From positions 1 through 64,000 of the forward strand of contig JASGHI010000003.1 in assembly GCA_049841155.1 (NCBI GenBank): 64,000 bases of DNA. Direction: 5' to 3'. Positions 10,828 through 22,603 of the stretch are shown in pieces (the stretch's first letter is position 1; the number at the start of each line of letters is the position of its first letter). The translations under genes were made by a program, and so were the position numbers. This DNA is from ZC4RG30 sp049841155. GTDB lineage: Bacteria; Pseudomonadota; Gammaproteobacteria; Steroidobacterales; Steroidobacteraceae. Below the pieces are notes generated by a model. The model saw only the letters and a list, made by a program, of their open reading frames with translations, searched no databases and was not told the origin of the DNA.

Positions 10828-11784
10828 GTGAAGCAGCCCGTGCTCAGGAGCGGCCACGCACTCATCTGCGGCTCCATGGCCTACGACACCATCATGGTGT
10901 TCCAGGACCAGTTCAAGAACCACCTGCTGCCCGACAAGCTGCACATGCTCAATGTGTCCTTCCTGGTGCCGCAGATGCGGCGCGAGTTCGGCGGCTGCGC
11001 GGGCAACATCGCCTACAACCTGAAGCTGCTGGGCGACGTGGGGCATGTGATGGCCACGGTCGGCCACGACTTCGGCCCGTATGCGCAATGGCTGGAGCGC
11101 CACGGCATGCCGCGGGAGCACATCCGCGTGCTCGCCGACGAGCACACCGGCCAGGCCTTCATCACCACCGACCTGGACAACAACCAGATCACGGCCTTCC
11201 ATCCCGGTGCCATGGGGCACTCGCACCTGAACAAGGTGGGGGATGCGGGCCACGTGGCACTGGGCATCGTGGCGCCGGACGGGCGCGACGGCATGATCCA
11301 GCACGCCGAACAGTTCGCGGCCGCGGGCATTCCCTTCATCTTCGATCCGGGCCAGGGCCTGCCCATGTTCGGCGGCGAGGACCTGCGGCGCTTCATCGAT
11401 GCAGCCAGCTGGGTCACAGTCAACGAATACGAATGGAGCCTGATGGCCGAGCGCACCGGCTGGAACGAGGCCGAGGTGGCCTCCCGGGTGGCTGCGCTCA
11501 TCATCACCCGCGGCGGCGAGGGCTCGGTGATCCACACTGGCGGCGAGCGGCTGCACATTCCCACGGCGCCGGCGCGCGCCGTGGTCGATCCCACCGGCTG
11601 CGGCGATGCCTACCGCGCCGGGCTGATCCATGGCCTGCTGCACAGCTACGACTGGGAGCAGACCGGGCGCGTGGCCTCGCTGATGGGTTCATTGAAGATT
11701 GAATCCCGCGGCACCCAGAATCACCATTTCACGCGCGGCGAGTTCGTCGCGCGCTACGAAAGCCTGTTCGGCAAATTCCGCTAG
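10828..11784 (+). CDS. PfkB-family kinase, probable adenosine kinase
   Basis: A 318-residue ribokinase-family protein. The N-terminal FGGCAGNIAYNLKLLG is the family sugar-site motif (GG-x-x-x-N), and DPTGCGDAYRAGLI near residue 255 is the PfkB signature 2 with the catalytic Asp. The start is a GTG at 10828; the next ATG (10876) would cut into the first strand. It lies directly upstream of metK and ahcY. AhcY releases adenosine, and a kinase returning it to AMP pulls the reversible hydrolysis forward, so adenosine kinase is the best functional guess. Other nucleosides or sugars remain possible. Confidence 0.75.
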   Translation: MKQPVLRSGHALICGSMAYDTIMVFQDQFKNHLLPDKLHMLNVSFLVPQMRREFGGCAGNIAYNLKLLGDVGHVMATVGHDFGPYAQWLERHGMPREHIRVLADEHTGQAFITTDLDNNQITAFHPGAMGHSHLNKVGDAGHVALGIVAPDGRDGMIQHAEQFAAAGIPFIFDPGQGLPMFGGEDLRRFIDAASWVTVNEYEWSLMAERTGWNEAEVASRVAALIITRGGEGSVIHTGGERLHIPTAPARAVVDPTGCGDAYRAGLIHGLLHSYDWEQTGRVASLMGSLKIESRGTQNHHFTRGEFVARYESLFGKFR

Positions 11785-11802
11785 CTTCACCCTGGAATAC
11801 CC

Positions 11803-12981
<1,179 letters not shown>

Positions 12982-12995
12982 TTTTTTGCAAGGTG

Positions 12996-13075
12996 CTGTC
13001 CGCCGAGGAGCGCTGCAGCGTCCCGTTGGGGGCGCGAGGCTCGGCGGGCAGGCCAGGTTCGTGAACGGCGCTCTC
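12996..13075 (+). ncRNA. S-adenosylhomocysteine (SAH) riboswitch
   Basis: The metK-ahcY spacer contains the conserved SAH aptamer blocks in order: CCGCCGAGGAGCGCTGCAGC (13000-13019), then GAGGCTCGGCGG (13035-13046), then AACGGCGCTC (13063-13072). CCGCCGAG pairs with CTCGGCGG to form the P1 stem. GAGCGC can pair with the final GGCGCTC as the pseudoknot. In the described class (RF01057) SAH binding turns on downstream expression, which fits the position 30 bp before the ahcY start codon, next to its ribosome binding site. Confidence 0.9.
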
Positions 13076-13103
13076 TTCACCCCACATGATGGAGAGTCAT
13101 TCC

Positions 13104-14519
<1,416 letters not shown>

Positions 14520-14626
14520 CCGGCGGAACGGGCGGCCTGGGCGCCGGCGGTATCGCCGTCGCCCACCGCCGACATCGGAATGCGCCGACAGACGCGCGCC
14601 GTTGCGGCATGGCATGCTCTGTAACC

Positions 14627-15379
14627 ATGCGCAGGATCCGACGCCGCCTGACCAAGCTCGCCTTTGCACTGTGCAGCCTGGGCCTCGGCACTTCAATGGG
14701 AGCGCCGCCGTCCGTGCAGCCACGCTCGGTGCCTCCCGCCGACTCGCGCTGGAAGGCCAGTTTCGATGCCTTTGCCGCCGCCGACCGCCGGCAGGCGCCC
14801 GCGCCCGGGGGCATCCTGTTCGTGGGCAGCTCCTCCATCCGTCTATGGGACGGGCTGGAGCGGGATTTCCAGGGCAGCCCGGTGCTCAAGCGCGGCTTCG
14901 GCGGCTCGCGCATGGTGGATGTGGCGGCCCATGTGGACCAGCTGGTGCTGCCCTACAAGCCGCGCCTGATCGTCGTCTACGCCGGCGACAATGATCTGGC
15001 CGAGGGTCGCACGCCGCAGCAGGTGCTAGACAGCTTCCAGCAGTTCGTCGAGCGCGTGCGGGCCCAGCTGCCGGATACGCGCATCGCCTTCCTGTCGATC
15101 AAGCCCAGCCCGCGGCGTGCTGCGCTGATGCCGCAGGCCATGCAGGCCAATGCGCTGGTCGCCTCTTATGCCGCGGCCATGCCCAACCTGGACTTCATCG
15201 ATGTCTATTCGCGCATGCTGGATGGGGAAGGCCGGCCGCGCGGCGACCTGTATGGCAGCGATGCGCTGCATCTGAACGAAGCCGGCTATGCGCTTTGGCG
15301 TTCGGCCATCGCGCCCCACCTGGAATTGCCGGCCCAGGTGCTCAGCGCGCCAGGGGTGGCAGCGGCTGCAGGACGCTGA
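14627..15379 (+). CDS. Secreted SGNH/GDSL-type hydrolase
   Basis: A 250-residue protein with a twin-basic N-terminus (MRRIRRRLTKLAFALCSLGL), probably a signal peptide. SGNH blocks are seen as FVGSSSIRLW (nucleophile Ser), GFGGSR (Gly), YAGDNDLA (Asn) and DALHLNEAGYALW (Asp/His). These are lipase/esterase-like, acting on acyl or acetyl esters; the substrate is unknown. The last 38 bp overlap the convergent OpgC-like gene. An alternative start lies at 14609. Confidence 0.85.
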   Translation: MRRIRRRLTKLAFALCSLGLGTSMGAPPSVQPRSVPPADSRWKASFDAFAAADRRQAPAPGGILFVGSSSIRLWDGLERDFQGSPVLKRGFGGSRMVDVAAHVDQLVLPYKPRLIVVYAGDNDLAEGRTPQQVLDSFQQFVERVRAQLPDTRIAFLSIKPSPRRAALMPQAMQANALVASYAAAMPNLDFIDVYSRMLDGEGRPRGDLYGSDALHLNEAGYALWRSAIAPHLELPAQVLSAPGVAAAAGR

Positions 15380-16550
15380 CGCGTTCCGCCTGCCGCTGCT
15401 GCGCGGCGGCAGGCGGTTCATCCCGTTTCTGGCTGATGAGCGCCACGGCGTACAGCGCCGCGAACGCACCGAGCAGGATGCTGGCATCGACCCACGCTGG
15501 CCGGCCCGGCACCGGCGCGCCGAACACGGCCAGCGCCAGCAACGTCAGCACCACGTGTGCGCAGAATACCGGCAGCGAGGCCCGGCCCATTTTCTCCAGC
15601 ACCCGAATGCGCGGCAGATGCGCGGACAGCCAGGGCGCAAAGCGCAGCAGCAGCACCAGCAGCGCGAACAGGTTGAGCATGCGCAGCGGCGCCAGCTGCC
15701 ACTTGTCGAACAGGATGTTCAGCGTGGCCGCATGCGGCAGCGGCGTCTGGCCGGCCACATGCCGCCATACGAAGAATACAGCGGCAATGATGACTGCCGT
15801 CCCGACCATCCAGCGCGGGAATGTCAGCGGCGCCGCCTGCGGCTGCGCACTGCGCCGGGCGCCCATCCACAATCCCATGACCCACAGGGCCTGCCAGGCC
15901 AGCACGTCGAAAGCGCCGGTCTGGTGCAGCGATACGCGGATGCCAGCGGCCGGCGCCAGGGCCTCGTAGATCCAGCCGCCCAGCTTGAACTGCGAGGCGA
16001 GCCACAGCGCCGCGCTGAGGGCGAGTATGCCGCCCCAGCCGTTGCGCATGCTGTACAGCAGCAGCACGGGACTGACCAGCATGAACAGCACGTAGATCGG
16101 CAGGATATCCAGCAGCGGCGGGTTGTAGATCAGCAGCAGGCTGCCGACGAAGGCCGGCAGCGGCTCCTGCAGGTAGTAGTCCATCAGGCCGGTGATGGCT
16201 TCCTGCTGCAACAGCAGCGCGATCACTGCCACCACGGTGAACAGGAACAGCAGCAGCCCGACCTGGCACAGATAGATCCTTGCCACGCGGCGGTAGAACG
16301 CCGAGCGCATGCGCAGTCCGCCCTCGCGGCGCGCACGCGCGGCGTACACCATGCCGGCCATGAAGCCGGACAGCAGCACGAAGCCTTCGGCCGCCGAGAC
16401 GAAGCCGAACGGCTGGCCGGCGGACTCGGCCAGCACGGTGGGCATGTGGGTCAGCGTCATCAGCACCAGCATCAGTCCGCGCAGCGCGTCGATCTGCCAC
16501 AGGCGGCGGCTGCTTGCAGGGACAAGATGACACGGCGCGGGCAGGGGCAT
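15342..16550 (-). CDS. OpgC-like membrane acyltransferase
   Basis: A 402-residue integral membrane protein with about ten hydrophobic segments. The N-terminal IDALRGLMLVLMTLTHMP and FVSAAEGFVLLSGFMAGMVY are characteristic of the OpgC family, whose founder succinylates osmoregulated periplasmic glucans. No opgG/opgH is present in the window, so the acceptor is unknown and could be another surface glycan. The 3' end overlaps the convergent SGNH hydrolase gene by 38 bp. Confidence 0.8.
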   Translation of the reverse strand: MPLPAPCHLVPASSRRLWQIDALRGLMLVLMTLTHMPTVLAESAGQPFGFVSAAEGFVLLSGFMAGMVYAARARREGGLRMRSAFYRRVARIYLCQVGLLLFLFTVVAVIALLLQQEAITGLMDYYLQEPLPAFVGSLLLIYNPPLLDILPIYVLFMLVSPVLLLYSMRNGWGGILALSAALWLASQFKLGGWIYEALAPAAGIRVSLHQTGAFDVLAWQALWVMGLWMGARRSAQPQAAPLTFPRWMVGTAVIIAAVFFVWRHVAGQTPLPHAATLNILFDKWQLAPLRMLNLFALLVLLLRFAPWLSAHLPRIRVLEKMGRASLPVFCAHVVLTLLALAVFGAPVPGRPAWVDASILLGAFAALYAVALISQKRDEPPAAAQQRQAERVSVLQPLPPLAR

Positions 16551-16717
16551 GGCTCATGCTCGCAACAACTGGGCCAGGGCGGTGTCAGGCTGCGGTTGCG
16601 ATCCTTGTCAGACACGGCCGACGTGGCCGGCCGGCGTTAGTTGCCTGGAGCGGCAGGCCGAGTGAAGCTTCCACGCTCTCCGGGAACGGACGCAGCGCAG
16701 ATGAGAAAGCGGGCTGC

Positions 16718-17122
16718 TCAGCGCCGCCAGTTTTCGATCCTGAGTCCCGGAACGCGCCTGAGTTCACGCTCGTTGTCGGTGACCAGGATGAGATCCTGCT
16801 CCAGAGCTTGCGCGGCGATCAGCATGTCCATGGAGCCTATGGGAGATCCTTTGCGTTCTAGGGCGGCGCGGATTCGGGCGTAGGTCTGCGCCGCCGCGGT
16901 GTCATAGGACAGCGCCTCGAAATGGCGGGTCAATTGCAGAACGGCAGCCCGGGCTTTCGCTGGTATCCGGCTATTCTCGGCGCCGGCAAGGAGTTCCGAG
17001 AGGACTATGGTCGACAGGCGCAGGCGCGAGGGGGCCAGCTTTGCCAGACGGTTGAGCACCGCGGGCTCACCGTTGAGCGCGGCGATGAGAATATTGCTGT
17101 CGGGGAGCCAGGATGCCGCCAC
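16718..17122 (-). CDS. vapC: VapC-type PIN-domain toxin ribonuclease
   Basis: A 134-residue PIN-domain protein with the acidic triad and neighbours visible: D8 in LPDSNILIAAL, E43 in LSELLAG, D99 in GSMDMLIAAQAL and D116 in LVTDNERE. VapC toxins are Mg-dependent endoribonucleases that cut tRNA or rRNA. The start is a GTG at 17122, only 4 bp after the antitoxin stop. No frameshift or missing acidic residue, so it should be active. Confidence 0.9.
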   Translation of the reverse strand: MAASWLPDSNILIAALNGEPAVLNRLAKLAPSRLRLSTIVLSELLAGAENSRIPAKARAAVLQLTRHFEALSYDTAAAQTYARIRAALERKGSPIGSMDMLIAAQALEQDLILVTDNERELRRVPGLRIENWRR

Positions 17123-17126
17123 TCGC

Positions 17127-17363
17127 TTAGCCGAATTCCGGTAGCGGCCGGGCCTTGCCTTGGGCGGGGCGCTCGATATCCGCGTTACCGAGTAGTGCGC
17201 GAGCCGCTTTCACGACATCCAGCGCAGTACGCGGCTTCGGCCGCAACAGCAGTGCGCCCTCATGTGCAGTGATTTCCACTTCGGCAGCGTCGAAGCGCAA
17301 GCGCGCCGGAATACGCACGGCTTGCGACTTTCCCAGTTTGAACAGTTTGGCAGTGGCGGTCAC
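17127..17363 (-). CDS. vapB: VapB-type antitoxin, AbrB/SpoVT fold
   Basis: A 78-residue protein. The N-terminal 50 residues (AKLFKLGKSQAVRIPARLRF then VEITAHEGALLLRPK) form the swapped-hairpin AbrB DNA-binding domain of VapB, and the C-terminal stretch would bind and block VapC. It precedes the toxin gene by 4 bp in the usual antitoxin-first order and would autorepress the operon from the 126-bp region upstream. Confidence 0.9.
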   Translation of the reverse strand: MTATAKLFKLGKSQAVRIPARLRFDAAEVEITAHEGALLLRPKPRTALDVVKAARALLGNADIERPAQGKARPLPEFG

Positions 17364-17489
17364 GGTTGCGGCAAGTATAGGTCAGTAACCCCATGGATAT
17401 CAACGCGGGATATCTCTCAATTCACAGCAGAAATCCAGCAGAAATCTACCCTTTGGGCTCTGTCTTCGAGATGAAGATAGAGCACGGCG

Positions 17490-17822
17490 TCAGCCTTCCT
17501 CGTCCGGCCGCGGCAATGCGCCATGAACCGCGCTCCAGCCAGCCACCCCACCCGCCAGATTGATGGCGGGCCGCCCCTGGCCTGCGAAATAGCGGCAGGC
17601 CATCATGCTGCGTCCGCCCACTGCGCAGATGAAGACGGGAGTCCGATCGGGGGGAATTTCCGCTGCGCGGGCGGCTAGCGTGCCCAGCGGGATGTGCACC
17701 GAACCTGGCACCCTCCCTGCCGCCCATTCGTGCGGTTCGCGCACGTCCACCAGTATCAGTGAATGGCGGCGTGCGCCTTCCATCTGGTATGCCAGCTCCC
17801 CGGCTGTCCATTCTTCGATCAT
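17490..17822 (-). CDS. Single-domain rhodanese-like protein
   Basis: A 110-residue protein with one rhodanese domain: VDVREPHEWAAGRVPGSVHIPLG, then VFICAVGGRSMMACRYF with the active-site Cys in a six-residue loop (CAVGGRS), and INLAGGVAGW. It would carry a persulfide sulfur in thiosulfate or sulfane transfer. The ATG at 17822 has a good AGGGAG site. Divergent from the M16 protease gene with a 131-bp shared promoter region. Confidence 0.88.
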   Translation of the reverse strand: MIEEWTAGELAYQMEGARRHSLILVDVREPHEWAAGRVPGSVHIPLGTLAARAAEIPPDRTPVFICAVGGRSMMACRYFAGQGRPAINLAGGVAGWSAVHGALPRPDEEG

Positions 17823-17953
17823 CGCTTGCTCCCTTGCTGCCGCAGGCCACGATGGCGGGCGGTCGACCAGCGCATCGTAGACCAGCGCCGCCGCCGGGTG
17901 GACAGTCCCGGCGCGCGCGCCTAGGCTCTCTTCTTTTTCCCGGAAGCCCCACG

Positions 17954-20707
17954 ATGTTGCATGCTCTCCGCGCCGCGCTGCTGCTTGTGCTGACTGCCCC
18001 GGTGTTCGCCCAGGTCGCCCTGCCGAAGGCACCGCAGCTGCCGATCGACAAGTTCACGCTGCCCAACGGGCTCGAGGTGGTGATGGTCGAGGACCACCGC
18101 CTGCCCATGGTGGCCGTGAACCTCTGGTACCACGTGGGTCCGGCCAACGAGAAGCCGGGGCGCACGGGCTTTGCGCACCTGTTCGAGCACATGATGTTCC
18201 AGGGTTCGAAGAACGTGCCGGGCGACGGCCATCTGCAGATGCTGGAAGGGGCGGGTGCCACCGACCTCAACGGCTCCACCAGCTTCGACCGCACCAACTA
18301 CTACGAGACCGTGCCGTCGAACCAGCTGGAGCTTGCGCTGTGGCTGGAGAGCGACCGCATGGGTTTCCTGCTCGAGACGCTGGACCAGGACAAGCTCACC
18401 AACCAGCAGGATGTGGTGCGCAACGAGCGCCGCCAGAGCTACGAGAACCGGCCCTACGGCGTGGTGGACGAGGCGGTGTTCCACAACCTGTTCCCGAAGG
18501 GGCATCCCTACTATGCCTCCATCATCGGTTCGCATGCCGATATCGAGGACGTGCGTCTGGCGGATGTGCGCGAATTCTTCCGCGAGTACTACACGCCGAA
18601 CGATGCGACGCTGGTGCTGGCGGGCGACATCGACCGCACCCGCACCCGGGCGCTGGTGGAGAAATACTTCGGGTCCCTGGCGCGCGGCAAGCCGGTGGCG
18701 AAGCCCACCGCCGTCACGCCGCCGATCAATTCCGAAAAGCGCGTGACCGTGACCGACCGCGTCGAGCTGCCGCGCATCACCATCTCCTGGCTCACGCCGC
18801 CGGCCTACAAGGCAGGAGACGCGGACCTGGACATGTTCGGCGCCGTGCTGGGTGGCGGCAAGGCGAGCCGGCTCTACCAGCGCCTGGTCTACCGCGACCA
18901 GATCGCACAGAGCGTCGAGGCTGCGCAGTCCTCGATGCAGCTGACCTCGGTGTTCCAGATCGAGGCGGTGGCGCGGCCCGGGGTGACGCTGGAGCAGCTG
19001 GAGAAGGCCATAGACGAAGAGCTGGCGAAACTGCAGCGCGAAGGTCCCACGCGCGAGGAGCTGGACCGGGCGCGCATCAGCACGGTGTCCGGCATCATCC
19101 GCAGCCTCGAGACCTACCAGGGCGTGGCCGATCGCCTCAACCGCTACAACCATTTCGTCGGCACGCCCGACTACCTGGCGAAGGACATGGCGCGCTACGA
19201 GTCGGTGACGCCTGCCGCGGCGCGCGCTGCGGGCAACCGCTACCTGCAGAAGAAGAACAGCCTCGTAGTGCTGGCGGTACCCGGCGAGAAGGTGATCGAC
19301 GATGTGCCGCGCGGCAAGCCGCCGCAGGAAGAAGTGCAGATCGCGACGACTCCGCCGGACTGGCGCGCGCAGCCGCCGGGCCCCGGTCCGGAGCGGCCGC
19401 TGAACCTGCCGGTGGCGCAGCGCTTCCAGCTGCCCAACGGCCTCACGGTGATGCTGTTCGAGCGGCATGAGCTGCCGGTGGTGGCCGCGAATCTGGTGCT
19501 GCTCGCCGGCAGCGACCACAATCCGGCGGATCGTCCGGGGCTGGCGTCGTTCACGGCGGGCCTGCTCGACGAGGGCACGACCACGCGCAGCAGCCTGCAG
19601 ATTTCCGAGGAGCTGGATGGGCTCGGCGCGGCGCTGGGCACCGGATCCTCCATGGACTTTTCCAGCGTGACGCTGCGTGCGCTGACTTCCACGGTCCCGG
19701 CTGCCTTCTCGGTGATGGCCGACGTGGTGCTCAACCCGGCCTTTGCGCAGGCCGAAATCGAGCGCGCCCGCGCCAGCCGCCAGACGCTGCTGGTGCAGCA
19801 GCGGCAGAATCCCACCGCCATCGCCCAGCGGGTGTTGAACCAGGCCCTCTATGGCCAGGACAACCCCTACGGCTATACCGAGATCGGCACGGCTGCGTCG
19901 GTGCAGGCCATTTCCCGAGACGACCTGCTCACCTTCTGGCGTGCCGGATACACGCCGGGCAATGCCGCGCTGGTCGTGGCCGGCGATCTGACGCTGGCGC
20001 AGCTGCGGGCGCTGGCCGAAGAGCATTTCGGCAAGTGGCAGGGTGGCGCCGCGAGCCGCGCGGTGCCTTCGGGCACGCAGATGGTGAGCAATCGTACGCT
20101 GGTGGTGGATTTCGGCGGCGCGCCGCAGACGGCGCTGCGTGTGGGCATGGTGGGCGTGCCGCGTGCCACGCCGGACTATGTGCCGCTGTCGGTCATGAAC
20201 AATGTGCTGGGCGGGTTGTTCTCCAGTCGCATCAATCTCAATCTGCGCGAGAAGAATGGCTTCACCTACGGCGCCAGTTCCAGCTTCGGTTTCCGCCGCG
20301 GTCCGGGGCCATTCCTCGTCGGGACCAGCGTGCGCACCGATGTCACGGCGCCGGCCGTGCGCGAGATCTTCGCGGAGCTTGCGCGCATGCACGGCGGGCC
20401 GGTGACGCAGGAGGAGCTGACGCTGGCGCGCGATTCCATGTCGCGCTCGCTGCCGGGCCAGTTCGAGACCACGGGGGATGCAGCGGGCACGGGCAGCGCG
20501 ATTTTCGCCTACGGCCTGCCGCTCGACTATTTCAGCAAGCTGCCGGCGCAGATCCAGGCGGTGACGGCCGAGGATGTGCAGCGCGTGGCGCGTGAGTACC
20601 TGCAGCCGGAGAAGATGGTCACTGTGGCCGTGGGCGATGCCTCGAAGATCGAGGCGCCGCTGAAGGAACTGTCCCTTTCGACCGTGGAGCGGCGCGCGCT
20701 TGAGTGA
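17954..20707 (+). CDS. Periplasmic M16 zinc metalloprotease, two-domain
   Basis: A 917-residue secreted protease (signal peptide MLHALRAALLLVLTAPVFAQ). The inverted zinc motif H-x-x-E-H is present as HLFEH near residue 75, with the distal Glu in VVRNERRQSYENRPYG. The C-terminal half (from QRFQLPNGLTVMLFERHELP) is a second M16 domain without the zinc motif, which is the normal pitrilysin-like arrangement with one active and one structural half. These proteins degrade peptides in the periplasm. Confidence 0.92.
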   Translation: MLHALRAALLLVLTAPVFAQVALPKAPQLPIDKFTLPNGLEVVMVEDHRLPMVAVNLWYHVGPANEKPGRTGFAHLFEHMMFQGSKNVPGDGHLQMLEGAGATDLNGSTSFDRTNYYETVPSNQLELALWLESDRMGFLLETLDQDKLTNQQDVVRNERRQSYENRPYGVVDEAVFHNLFPKGHPYYASIIGSHADIEDVRLADVREFFREYYTPNDATLVLAGDIDRTRTRALVEKYFGSLARGKPVAKPTAVTPPINSEKRVTVTDRVELPRITISWLTPPAYKAGDADLDMFGAVLGGGKASRLYQRLVYRDQIAQSVEAAQSSMQLTSVFQIEAVARPGVTLEQLEKAIDEELAKLQREGPTREELDRARISTVSGIIRSLETYQGVADRLNRYNHFVGTPDYLAKDMARYESVTPAAARAAGNRYLQKKNSLVVLAVPGEKVIDDVPRGKPPQEEVQIATTPPDWRAQPPGPGPERPLNLPVAQRFQLPNGLTVMLFERHELPVVAANLVLLAGSDHNPADRPGLASFTAGLLDEGTTTRSSLQISEELDGLGAALGTGSSMDFSSVTLRALTSTVPAAFSVMADVVLNPAFAQAEIERARASRQTLLVQQRQNPTAIAQRVLNQALYGQDNPYGYTEIGTAASVQAISRDDLLTFWRAGYTPGNAALVVAGDLTLAQLRALAEEHFGKWQGGAASRAVPSGTQMVSNRTLVVDFGGAPQTALRVGMVGVPRATPDYVPLSVMNNVLGGLFSSRINLNLREKNGFTYGASSSFGFRRGPGPFLVGTSVRTDVTAPAVREIFAELARMHGGPVTQEELTLARDSMSRSLPGQFETTGDAAGTGSAIFAYGLPLDYFSKLPAQIQAVTAEDVQRVAREYLQPEKMVTVAVGDASKIEAPLKELSLSTVERRALE

Positions 20708-21449
20708 TCTGCGCCTCGGGGAGCCTGCCGTGCCCGGCCGGGTCACCATGCTCAGGCGCCTGGACCGGCGCGTGGCGCTGGTGACCGGCGGCGGGTCGGG
20801 CGCCGGCGCGGCGATTGCGCGCCGCTGCGCGGAGCTGGGTGCCAGCGTGGTGGTGGCCGACATCGACTACGCACTGGCGGGCGGGGTGGCAGCGGGCATC
20901 CGTGCGGCAGGCTCTGCGGCGCTGGCGCACCGCTGCGATGTGGCCGTGGAGGAACAGGTCACCGCATTGATCGACCGCGCCATGCGCGAGTTCGGATCCC
21001 TGGATCTGGTGGTGAACAATGCCGGCCCCTGGCTCGACGCGGATCCCATAGAGCACTGGACGCGCATCGTCGGCGCCAACCTGCTGGGCACACTGCATGT
21101 GACCCGGGCCTCGATCGAAGCCTTGCGGCGCCGCGGCGGCGCCATCGTCAACGTGGCCGCGGGCTGCGGCCTGGGATTCGGTGACGGCGACCGTCCTGCC
21201 TACAGTGCCGCCAAGGCCGGCATCATGCGCTTCACGGCTGCGCTGCGCGGCCTGCAGCAGCAAGAGGGCATCCGCGTGAACTGCATCGTACCCGACCGCA
21301 TCGAGGCGCCCGAGGAGTTCGCCGTGTCGGTGGTGGAACTGGCATTGCGCGAGGACTGCGCCGGCCGCGTGGTGCTCTACCGCGATGGTGCGGCCCGGGA
21401 AGTGGTGCAGTACGGCGACCCTGGATACCGGCGCACCGAGCCCTGGTGA
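20700..21449 (+). CDS. SDR-fold protein lacking the catalytic serine
   Basis: A 249-residue short-chain dehydrogenase-like protein: cofactor loop TGGGSGAG, DVAVEEQ, NNAG and the Y-x-x-x-K pair in AYSAAKAG. The Ser normally 13 residues before the Tyr is absent; that segment reads NVAAGCGLGFGDGDRPAY. It may be a divergent or non-catalytic SDR. The TTG at 20700 overlaps the M16 stop and has GGAG upstream; an ATG at 20748 (MLRRLDRR) is the alternative start. Its stop overlaps the next gene. Confidence 0.75.
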   Translation: MSDLRLGEPAVPGRVTMLRRLDRRVALVTGGGSGAGAAIARRCAELGASVVVADIDYALAGGVAAGIRAAGSAALAHRCDVAVEEQVTALIDRAMREFGSLDLVVNNAGPWLDADPIEHWTRIVGANLLGTLHVTRASIEALRRRGGAIVNVAAGCGLGFGDGDRPAYSAAKAGIMRFTAALRGLQQQEGIRVNCIVPDRIEAPEEFAVSVVELALREDCAGRVVLYRDGAAREVVQYGDPGYRRTEPW

Positions 21450-22588
21450 CGGCGATGCAGGTCATCAACAGCATCGAGGACCTGCGGCAGATTGCCCGCC
21501 GGCGCGTGCCCCGCTCGATCTTCCAGTACGTCGATCATGGCTCCTTCGACGAGATCACGCTGCGCCGCAACCGCGCGGACCTGGACGCGCTCACCTTCCG
21601 GCAGCGCGTGCTCATCGACGTGGCGCGCCAGCACATGGCGACCACCGTGCTGGGCGAACCTTCGAACCTGCCGCTGGCTCTCGGCCCCACCGGCATGGCG
21701 GGGCTGGTGCATGGCGATGGCGAGATCCATGCGGCGCGGGCGGCGCAGGAGTGCGGCATTCCCTTCTGTCTCAGCACGGTGTCGATCTGCTCCATCGAGG
21801 ACGTGCGGGCCGCCACGCGCCGGCCGTTCTGGTTCCAGCTCTACGTGATGAAGGACCGCGGCTATACCGGAGAACTCATCGACCGGGCCGAGGCTGCGGG
21901 CTGCTCTGCGCTGATGATGACGGTGGACATTCCGGTCTCCGGCCTGCGCCGCCGCGATGCGAAGAATGGCCTCAGCGTGCCGCCGCGCCTCACGTTGCGC
22001 AATGCGCTCGACATCGCCTGCAAGCCGCGCTGGGCGCTGGGTGTGCTGCGCGCCCGGCGGCGCAGCTTCGGCAATCTCACTGCGGCAGTGCAACGTTCGG
22101 ACGGCATGGGCTTCGGGCAATGGATCGCCTCGCAGTTCGATGCCTCGGTCACGTGGAAGGATCTGGAGCTGATCCGCCGGCGCTGGAAGGGCAAGCTCAT
22201 CGTCAAGGGCATCATGGATCCCGCGGATGCGCGCCAGGTCGTGGCACTGGGTGCCGACGCGCTGGTGGTCTCCAACCACGGCGGCCGGCAGCTTGATGGC
22301 GCCGCCTCCACCATCTCGGCGCTGCCGCAGGTGGTGCAGGCAGTGGGCGCGGATTGCGAGGTGCTGTTCGACGGCGGCGTGCGCTCGGGGCAGGACATCC
22401 TCAAGGCGCTGGCGCTGGGAGCCCGCGCGGCGCTCACCGGACGCGCCTTTCTCTATGGACTCGGTGCCCTGGGCGCACCCGGCGTGCGGCTGGCACTGGA
22501 CATACTGGGCCGCGAGTTGCAGGTGACGCAGGCGCTCACCGGCTGCAACGACATCCGTGAAGCCGGGCCGCACCTGCTGCAGCGCTGA
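21446..22588 (+). CDS. FMN-dependent alpha-hydroxy acid oxidase/dehydrogenase
   Basis: A 380-residue (S)-2-hydroxy acid oxidase family protein (glycolate oxidase, L-lactate dehydrogenase and mandelate dehydrogenase relatives). It has the FMN-binding LALGPTGMAGLVHGDGE and the active-site signature SNHGGRQLDGA with the catalytic His and Arg, followed by FDGGVRSGQDILKALALGA. It oxidises a 2-hydroxy acid to a 2-keto acid; the substrate is not resolved. A GTG at 21446 overlaps the SDR stop; the ATG at 21455 is equally possible. Confidence 0.88.
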   Translation: MTAMQVINSIEDLRQIARRRVPRSIFQYVDHGSFDEITLRRNRADLDALTFRQRVLIDVARQHMATTVLGEPSNLPLALGPTGMAGLVHGDGEIHAARAAQECGIPFCLSTVSICSIEDVRAATRRPFWFQLYVMKDRGYTGELIDRAEAAGCSALMMTVDIPVSGLRRRDAKNGLSVPPRLTLRNALDIACKPRWALGVLRARRRSFGNLTAAVQRSDGMGFGQWIASQFDASVTWKDLELIRRRWKGKLIVKGIMDPADARQVVALGADALVVSNHGGRQLDGAASTISALPQVVQAVGADCEVLFDGGVRSGQDILKALALGARAALTGRAFLYGLGALGAPGVRLALDILGRELQVTQALTGCNDIREAGPHLLQR

Positions 22589-22603
22589 AATCCCTGCAGG
22601 GCT

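Noticed and set aside
16718..17363. vapBC as a sign of a mobile island
   Set aside because: The pair is intact but surrounded by ordinary chromosomal genes with no integrase, direct repeats or composition change.
17921..20863. Open frame of 980 codons on the minus strand opposite the M16 protease
   Set aside because: Arg/His/Ala-rich translation with no domain; it is the antisense shadow of a high-GC gene with a clear zinc protease motif on the plus strand.
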